Shown here: in pieces, positions 46,471-56,100 of the stretch | Numbering within the stretch: the first letter of the stretch is position 1 | How the letters are laid out: each line of letters starts with the position of its first letter | Source: an uncultured Sinobacteraceae bacterium | GTDB lineage: Bacteria; Pseudomonadota; Gammaproteobacteria; Nevskiales; Nevskiaceae | NCBI GenBank assembly: GCA_903822975.1 | Contig: CAIJRD010000012.1 | Location: forward strand, 682,001 to 746,000 | DNA: 64,000 bases | Direction: 5' to 3' | The notes under the pieces: generated by a model | What the model was told of the DNA's origin: nothing | What the model saw: only the letters and a program-made list of their open reading frames with translations | The model's database searches: none | Position numbers and translations under genes: made by a program

Positions 46471-47418
46471 TCAAGGTTTTTTGTCTTTCAATGAGGCGGG
46501 GCGCTGCTTGCTATCTTTAGTGAAGCGCTGGAGATTGCCAAGCAGCTCGACCAGCCGAGTCTCGCATTCTGAAAACGAGTAGCCGCGCCGCTGCGAGATC
46601 ATGAAGGTGAGAGGGCGCATGTGCCATGCGTGCCGATGGAGTTCCACGAGCCTTGCGTTCGCAAGGTCTTCTTTAACCATGTGAAGCGGCATGTGCCCCC
46701 AGCACAAGCGCCCCCTGAGCAGATCGAGCTTGGCGCCCAGATCATTCACTCGCCACTGGCGTTCACCCGCGATCCCCTGCTGCGTCTTTTCTGCATCGGG
46801 TTGATTGTCGGTTACGACGAGCTGAATGTGACGACCAAATTCCTCTCGCGGGATCGGCCCCGCGATTGCTGCCAGTGGGTGCGATGGCGCACAGACGGTG
46901 ACCATTTGCACTTCGCATAATCGCTGCCTATCGATCGTACCCGGGCTCAGCTCTGGCACGTCCGTGACCGTCACCGCCAACGCGCACGCGCCATCGAGTA
47001 CCAAGCGCTCGCCGCCCTGCATGGTCGTCATCTGCAGATTGATCGAAACCGTCCGAAAGTCCGCTTGCAGGCGGTGCAGGCATTCGATCAGGTGCGCGCG
47101 CGGAAAATAGGTATCGACGGCGAACGAGACTTGCGGTACGCCCGCTTGCGCAATCGAAACCGCCCGCGTCTTCATTTCCTCGGTGTGTGAGATCACCGCA
47201 CGAGCATCCGGCAGGAGGCTGCGGCCCGCAGCCGAAAGCGTGGCTTTGCGCGTGTCGCGCGCGAACAGCTCCACATCAAAAGCGCTCTCGAGCGCCTTGA
47301 TCGCGTGACTGATCGCCGATTGAGCGCGGTTCAGCTTGCGTGCCGCCCCGGAAAAGCTTCCTTGGTCGCACACGGCAACGAAGGCCCGAAGCTGATTGAT
47401 CGTGACGTTGTCGAGCAT
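46471..47418 (-). CDS. LysR family transcriptional regulator
   Basis: A 315-residue LysR protein. The HTH region is at residues 5-63 (NQLRAFVAVCDQGSFSGAAR and QSAISHAIKALE), followed by an effector-binding domain. It is divergent from the SDR gene at 47541 with 122 bp between, so it probably regulates that SDR pair. The C-terminus is lysine rich. The effector is unknown. Confidence 0.92.
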   Translation of the reverse strand: MLDNVTINQLRAFVAVCDQGSFSGAARKLNRAQSAISHAIKALESAFDVELFARDTRKATLSAAGRSLLPDARAVISHTEEMKTRAVSIAQAGVPQVSFAVDTYFPRAHLIECLHRLQADFRTVSINLQMTTMQGGERLVLDGACALAVTVTDVPELSPGTIDRQRLCEVQMVTVCAPSHPLAAIAGPIPREEFGRHIQLVVTDNQPDAEKTQQGIAGERQWRVNDLGAKLDLLRGRLCWGHMPLHMVKEDLANARLVELHRHAWHMRPLTFMISQRRGYSFSECETRLVELLGNLQRFTKDSKQRPASLKDKKP

Positions 47419-47540
47419 GTCTATCTAACGAATAGATGATTAGCATCGATATTCGGTTAATTGTCTTCATGAGTAAAGCCCCCCAGATTTACGGCAAGCA
47501 GTTCTTAACTTCCGTACAACCCCGAGGAAAAAACCACGTC

Positions 47541-48275
47541 ATGAAACGACTGAATGGAAAGAACGCAGTAATCACTGGCGGCGCCACCGGCATCGGCCGC
47601 GCCGCCGCAAAGCGCTTCGTCGAGGAGGGCGCCTTTGTCTTCATCTACGGCCGCCGGCAGGACGCGCTCGACGCCGCTGTGGCTGAGCTTGGCCCCAATG
47701 CCCGTGCGGTGAAGGGCTCAGTCTCGGATGAGGCCGACCTCGACCGGCTTTACGCGGCGGTGAAGGCTGAACGCGGAACCCTCGACATCGTGTTCGCCAA
47801 TGCCGGCGCGGGAAGTCAGGCAGCGCTGGGCAAGATCACCGCCGAGCACATTGACGAAACTTTCGACACCAATGTGAAGGGCACGATCTTCACGGTTCAG
47901 AAGGCACTGCCACTGATGGGCAAGGGCAGCTCGATCATTCTGACCGGATCGAGTGCTGGCACCACAGGTGCCCCGGGAATGAGCGCCTACAGCGCGAGCA
48001 AGGCGGCCGTGCGCAATCTCGCGCGCACCTGGGCGGAGGACCTGAAGGGCACCGGCATCCGGGTGAACGTGCTGTCGCCCGGAGCGACTGCGACCGAGCT
48101 CGCGAAGGATGCACTCGGCGAAGAGGGCCAGAAGGTCTACGCCGCGATGACCCCGCTACAGCGCATGGCGGATCCCTCCGAGATCGCTGCGGCCGCCGCG
48201 TTTCTCGCGTCGCCGGACAGCAGCTTCATGACGGCCAGCGAGCTCGCCGTCGACGGCGGCCTCGCGCAACTCTGA
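47541..48275 (+). CDS. SDR family oxidoreductase (tandem copy 1)
   Basis: A 244-residue SDR with TGGATGIG at residues 12-19, NAGAG near 88, catalytic Ser and the YSASKAA motif near 149-155, ending VDGGLAQL. The start at 47541 follows GAGGAAAAAACC; an upstream extension to 47436 is not conserved in the family. It is followed 50 bases later by a close paralogue. Divergent from a LysR gene, so probably induced by its ligand. Relatives are often annotated as glucose or quinone-type oxidoreductases; the substrate is unknown. Confidence 0.92.
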   Translation: MKRLNGKNAVITGGATGIGRAAAKRFVEEGAFVFIYGRRQDALDAAVAELGPNARAVKGSVSDEADLDRLYAAVKAERGTLDIVFANAGAGSQAALGKITAEHIDETFDTNVKGTIFTVQKALPLMGKGSSIILTGSSAGTTGAPGMSAYSASKAAVRNLARTWAEDLKGTGIRVNVLSPGATATELAKDALGEEGQKVYAAMTPLQRMADPSEIAAAAAFLASPDSSFMTASELAVDGGLAQL

Positions 48276-48325
48276 TCCAGGCGCGGTCGCGTGCCTGATC
48301 CATTCACAACCAAGGAAGAAAGATT

Positions 48326-49078
48326 ATGAAAAAGCTAGAAGGCAAAATTGCAGTCATCACCGGCGGAAGCAGCGGCATCGGCTTGGCCACAGCCAAGCGT
48401 TTCGTGGAAGAAGGTGCGCACGTCGTGATCACCGGGCGTCGCGAAAAAGAGCTGAAGGAGGCCGCCGCTTCCATCAAGACAAACGTTACGACGGTCGTCG
48501 GCGACGTGTCGCGCTTGGAAGATTTGGACCGGCTCTATGCCGTCGTGAAAGAGAAGCACGGTCACATCGACATTCTCTTCGCGAACGCAGGCGCGGGGAC
48601 CGTCGCACCGCTCGAGTTCGCTACTGAGGCCCATTTCGACCAGACCTTCGACGTGAACGTGAAGGGAATGTTCTTTACGGTGCAGAAGGCGCTTCCGCTC
48701 TTCAAAGACGGCGGTTCGATCGTCCTGAACTCTTCGGTCTCGAACGTCCTCGGGCTCCCAGGATTTACGGCGTACGCCGCGAGTAAGGCGGCTGTGCGCA
48801 ACTTCGCGCGCGGCTGGGCTTCGGAATTGAAAGACCGCAAGATCCGCGTGAATGCGATGAGTCCCGGAGCAATCGACACCCCGGCCTTGGCGACGACGAC
48901 GGGCCTTACCGCTGAACAGGCCGAGCAAGCAGTCGCGCAGTTCACGTCGCAGATTCCGATGGGCCGCAGAGGCATGCCCGAGGAAATCGCGGCTGCCGTC
49001 ACGTTCCTCGCCTCCGATGAAAGTTCTTACATCACCGGCGTGGATCTGGCCGTCGATGGCGGAATGGCGCAGGTCTGA
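48326..49078 (+). CDS. SDR family oxidoreductase (tandem copy 2)
   Basis: A 250-residue SDR with TGGSSGIG at residues 12-19, FANAGAG near 85, YAASKAA near 147-153 and the ending VDGGMAQV. It shares long identical stretches with copy 1 (for example AKRFVEEGA and FFTVQKALPL), so the pair is a tandem duplication. AAGGAAGAAAG precedes the ATG. Probably cotranscribed with copy 1 and under the same LysR control. Confidence 0.92.
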   Translation: MKKLEGKIAVITGGSSGIGLATAKRFVEEGAHVVITGRREKELKEAAASIKTNVTTVVGDVSRLEDLDRLYAVVKEKHGHIDILFANAGAGTVAPLEFATEAHFDQTFDVNVKGMFFTVQKALPLFKDGGSIVLNSSVSNVLGLPGFTAYAASKAAVRNFARGWASELKDRKIRVNAMSPGAIDTPALATTTGLTAEQAEQAVAQFTSQIPMGRRGMPEEIAAAVTFLASDESSYITGVDLAVDGGMAQV

Positions 49079-49260
49079 CCGCGCGCTCCTGCGGCCGGTT
49101 GATCATCGAGCACCTGTTCAAGATCAACGGGTGAATCAACTGAGAGATCGCCCCACATTCCGATTGCGGCTGCACAGCCGCCACCACGTCGGCTGCGGCA
49201 AGTCCGCAACCGATGCGGTGAGGTCGGATGAGATTCGATGTCATCACAACGGAGCGCGCA

Positions 49261-49698
49261 ATGAGCATTGAAGAGAATGTCCAGACCGTCAAAGATTTCT
49301 TCGCCGCGATCGGCAGCGGCAACAGAGAACGTTTGCTGGCGCTGGTCGACGAAAACATCGAGTGGATCATTCCGGGCAAGGACTGGCCGCTGGCCGGAAC
49401 GCGACACGGACACGCGGGATTGGCGGACTTGCTGGAGACGGCATCCAAGTCGATGGAAACGTCCACGGAACCCCGGGAGTTCGTCGCGCAAGGAGACAGA
49501 GTCCTGGTCATCGGCTACGCCAGGGGCAAGGTCAAAGCAACGAACAAGACGTTCGAGGACGACTGGATCTTCGCCATCACAGTCCGCGACGGACGACTCA
49601 CGCGCATCCGCGAGTACATCGACACGCAAGCACTGGCGCGGGCCGCGCAGTCGGACGCGTCACAGCCAGAGGAGTGCTCGCCCTATGCCACGGGGTGA
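49261..49698 (+). CDS. SnoaL/NTF2-like protein
   Basis: A 145-residue protein of the SnoaL-like (NTF2 fold) type: MSIEENVQTVKDFFAAIGSG, VDENIEWIIPG and the closing VRDGRLTRIREYIDT pattern are typical of ketosteroid-isomerase-like proteins. The start at 49261 follows GGAG eight bases upstream. It may be a small-molecule isomerase or a binding protein; the reaction is unknown. Same strand as the SDR pair (182-bp gap) and the methyltransferase-like gene that follows. Confidence 0.88.
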   Translation: MSIEENVQTVKDFFAAIGSGNRERLLALVDENIEWIIPGKDWPLAGTRHGHAGLADLLETASKSMETSTEPREFVAQGDRVLVIGYARGKVKATNKTFEDDWIFAITVRDGRLTRIREYIDTQALARAAQSDASQPEECSPYATG

Positions 49699-49807
49699 AC
49701 GGTGGCGCGGACGCCGCGGCAGACACCTCGGCAGACGATGAATCTGCCGTGAATTTCCGCTCTCACACCGAGCACGCTTCAAACACACAACCTAAATGGA
49801 GATACCG

Positions 49808-50440
49808 ATGTACGACCAAACCAAACAATCCGAGTTGATCCAGTTCTTACGCGTCGATGCGGGCTCCACTGTGATCGACGTTTATCCAGGCGACGGCGCC
49901 TGGACCCGTCTGTTCTCCAGCATCGTTGGGCCCAAAGGACGGGTCTACAGTTTCGTGCCCGCCGAAGTCGCCCACTTCAGCAATGATCCGGTCGGTCGCA
50001 TGCGGACGCTAGCGAACGAGCCGGAACGAGGCAACGTCGAAGCCGTCTCCGCGGATCTCGTGGCGATGTCCGAGGTGACGCAGCCGGCGGATGTCGTATG
50101 GCTGCATCTGTTCTATCACGATCTCCACACTCCGCTGATGCAGGCCAGGGGCGCGACGGCAGCCGAATTCAATCGAGCCGTCTACAAGCGGCTGAAGTCC
50201 GGCGGCGCCTACGTCATCATCGACCACGCGGCCGCCGCCGGGTCGGGTGCGAGCAACGCGCAGTCGCTGCATCGGATTGAGCCTGCTTTTGTTCGCGAGG
50301 AGGTGGAGGCAGCCGGCTTCGTGCTGGACGCGGAAAGCAACATGCTCGCGAACAAGGACGATCCGCACTCGATCAAGGTGTTCGATCCGTCGATCAAGGG
50401 CGTGACCGATCGCTTCGCGTATCGGTTCGTGAAGCCCTGA
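49808..50440 (+). CDS. Class I methyltransferase-like protein
   Basis: A 210-residue protein with a SAM-methyltransferase-like core: VIDVYPGDGAWTRLFS near residue 22 replaces the usual VLDLGxGxG, then a beta strand GRVYSFVPAE, and DHAAAAGSGA near 142 after GGAYVII. It resembles the exported methyltransferases of the pattern seen near SDR/NTF2 genes, but no signal peptide is present. The start at 49808 follows GGAG. Substrate and true activity are unknown. Confidence 0.85.
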   Translation: MYDQTKQSELIQFLRVDAGSTVIDVYPGDGAWTRLFSSIVGPKGRVYSFVPAEVAHFSNDPVGRMRTLANEPERGNVEAVSADLVAMSEVTQPADVVWLHLFYHDLHTPLMQARGATAAEFNRAVYKRLKSGGAYVIIDHAAAAGSGASNAQSLHRIEPAFVREEVEAAGFVLDAESNMLANKDDPHSIKVFDPSIKGVTDRFAYRFVKP

Positions 50441-50629
50441 CAGGTCCTTGCGCCGACTCAATCGACTGGATACGTACACTTCCATCGAAGATATCGAGAC
50501 CCTCCTGTTTGCTCTGTTCGCTACTACGAATCTGGTGTCAGCGTGCCTGCGGACAATCTAGGAGTTCCGGCAATTCATTTTGGCGGGCTTTCGGAAGGTG
50601 GACTGTTCGTCGCCATGATCGCCCGCCCC

Positions 50630-50785
50630 TTCCACGAAACCGATTTGCTGGTTCGAGCGCTGACCGATCCATGCAAGCAGAGGCCGCTAGACCTTTTGCA
50701 CTCACACGACGGCGCGACGCTCGATGAACTGAGCGAGTGCACGCACAGAGCGTCAGTGTTCAGGCTGTGGTCGCGCACTGCTTAA
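50630..50785 (+). pseudogene. ArsR-family HTH remnant
   Basis: An open frame (in phase with a GTG at 50543) encodes ETDLLVRALTDPCKQRPLDL then LHSHDGATLDELSE, which matches the start of ArsR-family regulators of the form DLxRALADPTRRxLLDLLxxxDGxTLxEL. The match ends after about 40 residues and the frame stops at 50785, before the recognition helix and wing, so the gene is broken. The invariant Thr-Arg-Arg has become Cys-Lys-Gln. Confidence 0.5.
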
Positions 50786-50802
50786 TTGCGAATCAGCGTC
50801 GC

Positions 50803-51687
50803 TTACGCGCTCAGCGCGGAGCGGAGATAGTCGACGAACGCGCGTGCGGAAGGTTTCGCAGCGCGTCCCGCCGGATAGACCGCATGGATTTCAATGCTGT
50901 CCATCTTCCAGTCAGCCAAGACTTCGACCAAGGTGCCGCTCGCCAACTCGGCGCGGCAGCCCCATTCGAGGGTCGACAGGATGCCGAGCCCGGCGACGGC
51001 TGCGACGGTCGCCCCTTCATTAACCGTAGCAATCAGTCGCCCTTCCGCGCGGATGGATGTCGTCCGCCCATTGCATTGGAAGGACCATCCGGCTGGCGTG
51101 ACGCCAGCCGGACCAATAATCAGCGAATGATTGGCCAGCTCACCGGGAGACTCGGGCATTCCCGCCTTCGCGAGGTACGTCGGCGACGCGACGAGCATCC
51201 TGCGCGATCGGCCCAGCGGCAGCGCGACCGCGTTTGAATCGGTCAGCGCTCCGAATCGAAGCGCGACGTCGATGCTTTCATTCACCAGATCCTGACGTTG
51301 GTCGTTCATCTGCAGGGAGACACGCAATGCAGGGTGCCGGTCCATAAAGGCCGGCAGCCGGGGTACGACCTCTCGTACGGCAAGTGGGGTTGATACCGCG
51401 ATACGCAGGATGCCGCGCAACTCGCCGGTGCCGCGCGCGACATGATCGGCCTCCTCCAGCGCTACCAGAATCGGTTCGATTCGTTCGAGGTAATCCCTGC
51501 CCGCTTCGGTCAAGGTCACGCCACGCGTGGTGCGGGTCAGCAAGGCGACGCCCACCTCCTTTTCCAGCTCAGAAATGATCCTGGATGAGGACGGTTGCGA
51601 CAGCCCCAACTCGCGACCGGCTTGCGAAAAGCTCCGAAGCCGCGCAACGCGGCAGAACAGACGGAGAGAGAAGAGTCGATCACTCAT
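50803..51687 (-). CDS. LysR family transcriptional regulator
   Basis: A 294-residue LysR protein of the CrgA-like group: HTH with RSFSQAGRELGLSQPSSSR at about residues 18-36 and an effector domain. It is divergent from a peroxiredoxin-like gene with 108 bp between, so it may control it, for instance in response to oxidants or thiol-reactive compounds. The effector is unknown. Confidence 0.92.
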   Translation of the reverse strand: MSDRLFSLRLFCRVARLRSFSQAGRELGLSQPSSSRIISELEKEVGVALLTRTTRGVTLTEAGRDYLERIEPILVALEEADHVARGTGELRGILRIAVSTPLAVREVVPRLPAFMDRHPALRVSLQMNDQRQDLVNESIDVALRFGALTDSNAVALPLGRSRRMLVASPTYLAKAGMPESPGELANHSLIIGPAGVTPAGWSFQCNGRTTSIRAEGRLIATVNEGATVAAVAGLGILSTLEWGCRAELASGTLVEVLADWKMDSIEIHAVYPAGRAAKPSARAFVDYLRSALSA

Positions 51688-51795
51688 TTACATCCTGAAT
51701 ATATCTTAGTTGGCCGACCGGTCTACCCGTTCAAAGTCGAATGGCCAAGGATACAAACAGCGCTAGCCGGCGCCCGAAACAACCGGAGATTAACC

Positions 51796-52461
51796 ATGTC
51801 ACTGCAAGCCAAGCTCGATGCCTTTAAAGCGGATTTCGAAACCAACAAGGCCCCGCCCCATGTGGTTGCGGCGTTCCACAAGGGGACCACCGAGCTGATC
51901 GCAACGGGCCAGGCCGAACGCGCACTCAAGGCGGGCGACCGAGCACCCACGTTCACACTCGTCGACTCGGATGGGGAATCGGTTTCCTCGGCGGACCTGC
52001 TCAGTAAGGGCCCGCTGGTCGTCACGTTCTATCGCGGCGTGTGGTGCCCGTACTGCAACATGGACCTACAGGCGATTGAAGCCGCGGCCGGCGAGATCCG
52101 TGAGCAGGGCGCCGAGCTGGTCGCGATTTCGCAGCAGACTGCCGCGTACAGCCGGAAGTCCTTGCGAGAAAATAAATTGAGTTTCCCGATATTGAGCGAC
52201 CCGCACGGTGAGACCGCTGCGGCCTTCGGCATCCGTTACGTGTTGCCGGAGTACCTGCGCGAGATCTACAAGATGTTCAAGACCGACCTGAGCGAGATCA
52301 ACGGCGAGCCGAGTTGGACACTGCCGATGCCGGGCCGTTACGTGATCGCTCAGGACGGCGTTATCGCCTACGCCGAAGTGAACCCGGACTACACCCGTCG
52401 TCCGGACCCTAGCGAGCTGCTCCCGACGTTGAAGCAACTTACTCGCGCCGTCGCGGCCTGA
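51796..52461 (+). CDS. Peroxiredoxin-like (AhpC/TSA) protein
   Basis: A 221-residue thioredoxin-fold protein. After ~45 N-terminal residues comes the AhpC/TSA domain with GDRAPTFTLVDSDG and FYRGVWCPYCNMDLQ, where a CxxC takes the peroxidatic-Cys position (about residues 89-92). It ends with a typical PGRYVIAQDGVIAYAEV strand pair. The ATG at 51796 follows CCGGAGATTAACC. It should reduce peroxides or act as a thiol oxidoreductase in the cytosol. Divergent LysR control is likely, and a hairpin follows. Confidence 0.9.
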   Translation: MSLQAKLDAFKADFETNKAPPHVVAAFHKGTTELIATGQAERALKAGDRAPTFTLVDSDGESVSSADLLSKGPLVVTFYRGVWCPYCNMDLQAIEAAAGEIREQGAELVAISQQTAAYSRKSLRENKLSFPILSDPHGETAAAFGIRYVLPEYLREIYKMFKTDLSEINGEPSWTLPMPGRYVIAQDGVIAYAEVNPDYTRRPDPSELLPTLKQLTRAVAA

Positions 52462-52483
52462 TCTGAACGCGGTGTGCACGCGA

Positions 52484-52513
52484 GCCTGCGCCGGTCCTAT
52501 CGCCGGCGCAGGC
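52484..52513 (+). terminator. Hairpin after peroxiredoxin-like gene
   Basis: A perfect 11-bp inverted repeat (GCCTGCGCCGG/CCGGCGCAGGC) with an 8-nt loop begins 22 bases after the stop at 52461. There is no T-tract. Confidence 0.5.
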
Positions 52514-52614
52514 GCTCGATCGGTTCAGCCACCACTGGTATGTGCTTTCCGCAGAGCGTTTACGACAAGCAGGGCTCGTCAGTTGTTCGCGCTTGCTGGC
52601 TTCTCTGTTGTTAG

Positions 52615-52902
52615 CCACCTGCTAATGAACGCGGGCTGACGTCGCTACATCCTGACAAATACACGAGTCTCCCTGAGGTTATCCCAAACCTGATCAAGGA
52701 GAAGGCGCAGGGGCTTAATCAGGCGCGAGATGTGCTTTTGAAGAGTCAGGAAAGATTGGTTAGCGCTGTTATAGCCTCGGAGAGTATAAAAGCGAGGGTA
52801 ATCCACCGGCAGGTCAATTATTTATTTGCGGATGCTCGGAGTTTTCTCAGGATTTCGCTGGGCCTGACTCTCACAATGAAACTCGGCTTAACCAGCGCTT
52901 AG
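52615..52902 (+). pseudogene. Open frame without start, possible gene remnant
   Basis: An open frame of about 95 codons runs from a stop at 52612-52614 to TAG at 52900-52902 but has no ATG or GTG near its 5' end. The product is helical and coding-like (LPEVIPNLIKEKAQGLNQAR, then KARVIHRQVNYLFADARSFL). The lower GC of this stretch matches the following gene. It is best read as the 3' remnant of a foreign gene at the left edge of the island; the family is not recognised. Confidence 0.4.
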
Positions 52903-53105
52903 TTAGGTCGGTTGTGGTAACGCATACGATCTTGGCGGTAGGAGACATGCAACGCCTTGGATACTTGTGTCGTATTAGGGTCAGTCGGGATCTCGTGGGA
53001 TCTACGTTTGGAAATAGGAACAGGCCTAATTCTGCTCACAATGCTAAGGCCAATTAATGAGATTTAATTCGCTTAAAAACGTACATGATTTGATCGCGCT
53101 GCAAA

Positions 53106-56100
53106 ATGGCTGACGTGACAGCTCCTGTTTGCAGCAGTGCCGAGGATTGCCTTGCGCAGGGGCGCAAAGCCCGGTCTGCTGCCCAGTGGGACCAAGCATT
53201 CGCATGCATCTGGCAAGGCTTGGAAATTTCGCCAGGTAATTTGGGTCTCCGCTTGGAACTGGTGGTTATTCTGCGTTTGTCCGAACGTCTCGAAGAGGCG
53301 CGGGCACAGATTGAAGCTTTGCTGATTGAACAACCCGCTCACTTTGGTGTTGTGATTGAAGCCGGTCATGTTGCGCGCCAGCAGCGTCGGTTTGAGGATG
53401 CCTTGAAACACTATCAGCAAGCACAGCTGATACAGCCCCAGCACCAGTGGGCCCCAGTGGGTGCGGCTGTCGCACTTCGGGAGCTAGGTCACTACGAGGA
53501 ATCGAAGGTTGCACTACAAACGATCCTCGATAGTACGCCCGAGTATTTCGATGCTTTGGTCGAAATGGGTCATCTTGCAGCCCGCCAGCGCGCGCATGCT
53601 GACGCTGTGCACCACTTCAGGCAGGCACTTGCGGTACGTCCTCTGCATGACACCCTCCCTGTTCATATTGCGAGCCATTTGCGTGAACTGGGAAGGCTTG
53701 ATGAAGCTAAAACAACCCTAAATGCACTCCTGTTCACACAGCCGAACCATTTCGGCGCCCTTCTTGAAAGCGGGCGCATCGCCCGTCAGCAGGCTCGTTT
53801 CGCCGACGCAATAGCGTTCTTTGAACGCGCGCTTGCTGTTCGACCAGAGAATGAATGGCTGCCGTGTGGAATTGCCGCATGCCTGCGCGAATCCGGACGC
53901 GTTGACGAAGCCCAGACGCTGCTCTCTCAGCTACTGGCGAGCAAGCCAGATCATTTCGATGCAGTGCTCGAATGGGTAAACCTGTTACGTCCTCAGGGGC
54001 GCCACGAGGAAGCACTCGCCACCCTGCGAAAAGCAGAATCGCTCGGATTAAACAACGAATGGTTGCCGATTAAAATTGCTGGGTGTCTGCGCGAGCTCCA
54101 CCGCTTTGATGAAGCTCGCGTCCTTCTCGAAGACTTGCTCAAAGCCAAGCCCAATCACTTCAACGCGCGAACGGAACTTGGGCAGATGGCCCGGCAACAG
54201 TCTCGTTATAACGAGGCTATCGAACATTTCCAAAAAGCTCTTGCCATCAATCCTTCCAATGCCTCGTTGCCCTGCACGATTGCATCCTGTCTACGCAATC
54301 TGGGTCGTCTGGACGAATGCAAGGCAGCTCTGGAACGCATCCTGGCATCAAGCGCGGATCAATTCGACGCCTTGGTTGAATCAGGACATCTCGCTAATCG
54401 TCAGCGACGAGCCGACGAGGCCCTCGATTTTTTCCGGCGGGCATTTGCACTGCGGCCACAGACCCGATCTCTTTCGCTGAATATCGCCTACATCTTGCGC
54501 GAGCTGGGCCAGTTTGAACAAGCAAGAGAGATTTTGATTGAAGCGCTGAAAATGCAGCCCGATTACTTTGAAGCCTTGGTGGAATCAGGTCACCTTGCCC
54601 GTCGAGAGCGCAAGGGCGAAGAAGCGCTGGATTTCTTTCAGCGTGCATGCGCAATACGCCCGCAACATCAGGGAGTGCAGCTCGCAGTCATCAATGAACT
54701 GCGAGAGCTGGGGCGGATTGAGGAAGCCCTTGCAGCGATCGGCGAACTGACAGCTCCCTATGATCCAAGCATGGCTCCGTTGGTCCATCAGCGTGGTCAA
54801 ATTGCCAGTTTTCAAGATGACTTCGAGCTGGCTCAGCACTACTTTGAAGCCAGCATCGAAATCGACCCGCTGTTTGTGTCTGGGTACTCATCATTGATCG
54901 ACGTGCAGTTGCGATTGGGTCTTTGCGAAGACGCTCAAAGCACTATTCATCGCGCCACTCAACGAGTCGCCGATCCAAGCCAATTTCAAATTAGAGAAAT
55001 CCGTTTCGCAAGTCAGTACGGAGAATATGAGCGCGTAGAAGAGCAAGTAAAACCATTGCTTGCCAACAACCCAAAAAGCAGCGAGCTATGGATGATATTG
55101 GCACGGGCGCGTACCCGCGCTGGTGAATACGCCAAGGCACAGGACGCAATTAGCCGCATGCCCAATCAATATCTGCAAGACCGCATCTGGATTGAAGAAT
55201 GCAAAGCACACCTGGCGTGGTCGCAGTACCAGCTCGAAGCTGCTGTCAGCCATGCACAAGAGTGGCTTCGCTTGTCACCTGATCCCGCGCCTGCCCTGCA
55301 TTACCTCTCCTTGCTGCATGTCAGCAGCGGTAACACAGAAGAGGGCGCAAAAACGCTTGCGACGCTGAAGAAGCTTCGTCAGTCACATGGTTCTGCCAGT
55401 ATTCGAAAATCCGCGGGCAAGGATCTGTTGGATAATCTGCTTCGTGAGCTTCGCGTCAATCCCTTTGCGAACCGTTCGCTCGCTGCAGCGCTGCAATTGC
55501 CGATTGCCGAACGGCCCCCCGCGCTGGGTCTGGCGCTTCTCGACGAACCCAACTATGTCGGCAGTTCCATGGCCATGCTGATCACCCTGAGTCGTCTAGC
55601 GCTCATCGGTGACGAGCCGGTCAGTCATGGCCCTGTACCCAGCCGCATCCCACGCCATGTGATCCAGTTTTGGGACAACGATCCACCGCCAGACATTACC
55701 GAATTGATGCAAACGTGGACGACACAGTGCAGCGGATTTACGCATGAAGTGTTCAACGAAATTGCGGCCGAATCATTCATCGCCAAAGAATGCCAACCCG
55801 ATGTGTTGCGGGCGTTCAAAACCGCAACACAGCCGACGATGAAATCAGATTTGTTCCGTCTGGCTTACCTTTATGCGCGTGGGGGCATCTATGCCGATGC
55901 GGACGATAAATGCCGCCATTCCATTGAGCCGTGGTTAACCAACGGCCTTGACTTGCTGCTGTTGCAAGAAGACTTAGGCTCCATTGGCAATAACTTCATT
56001 GCAGCAGCGCCGAATCACCCGCTGATTCTGGCTGCCCTCAAAGCCGTCACTCAGAACATCTTGCACAAACAGGGTGGCGGCGCATGGTGGTCCAGTGGCC

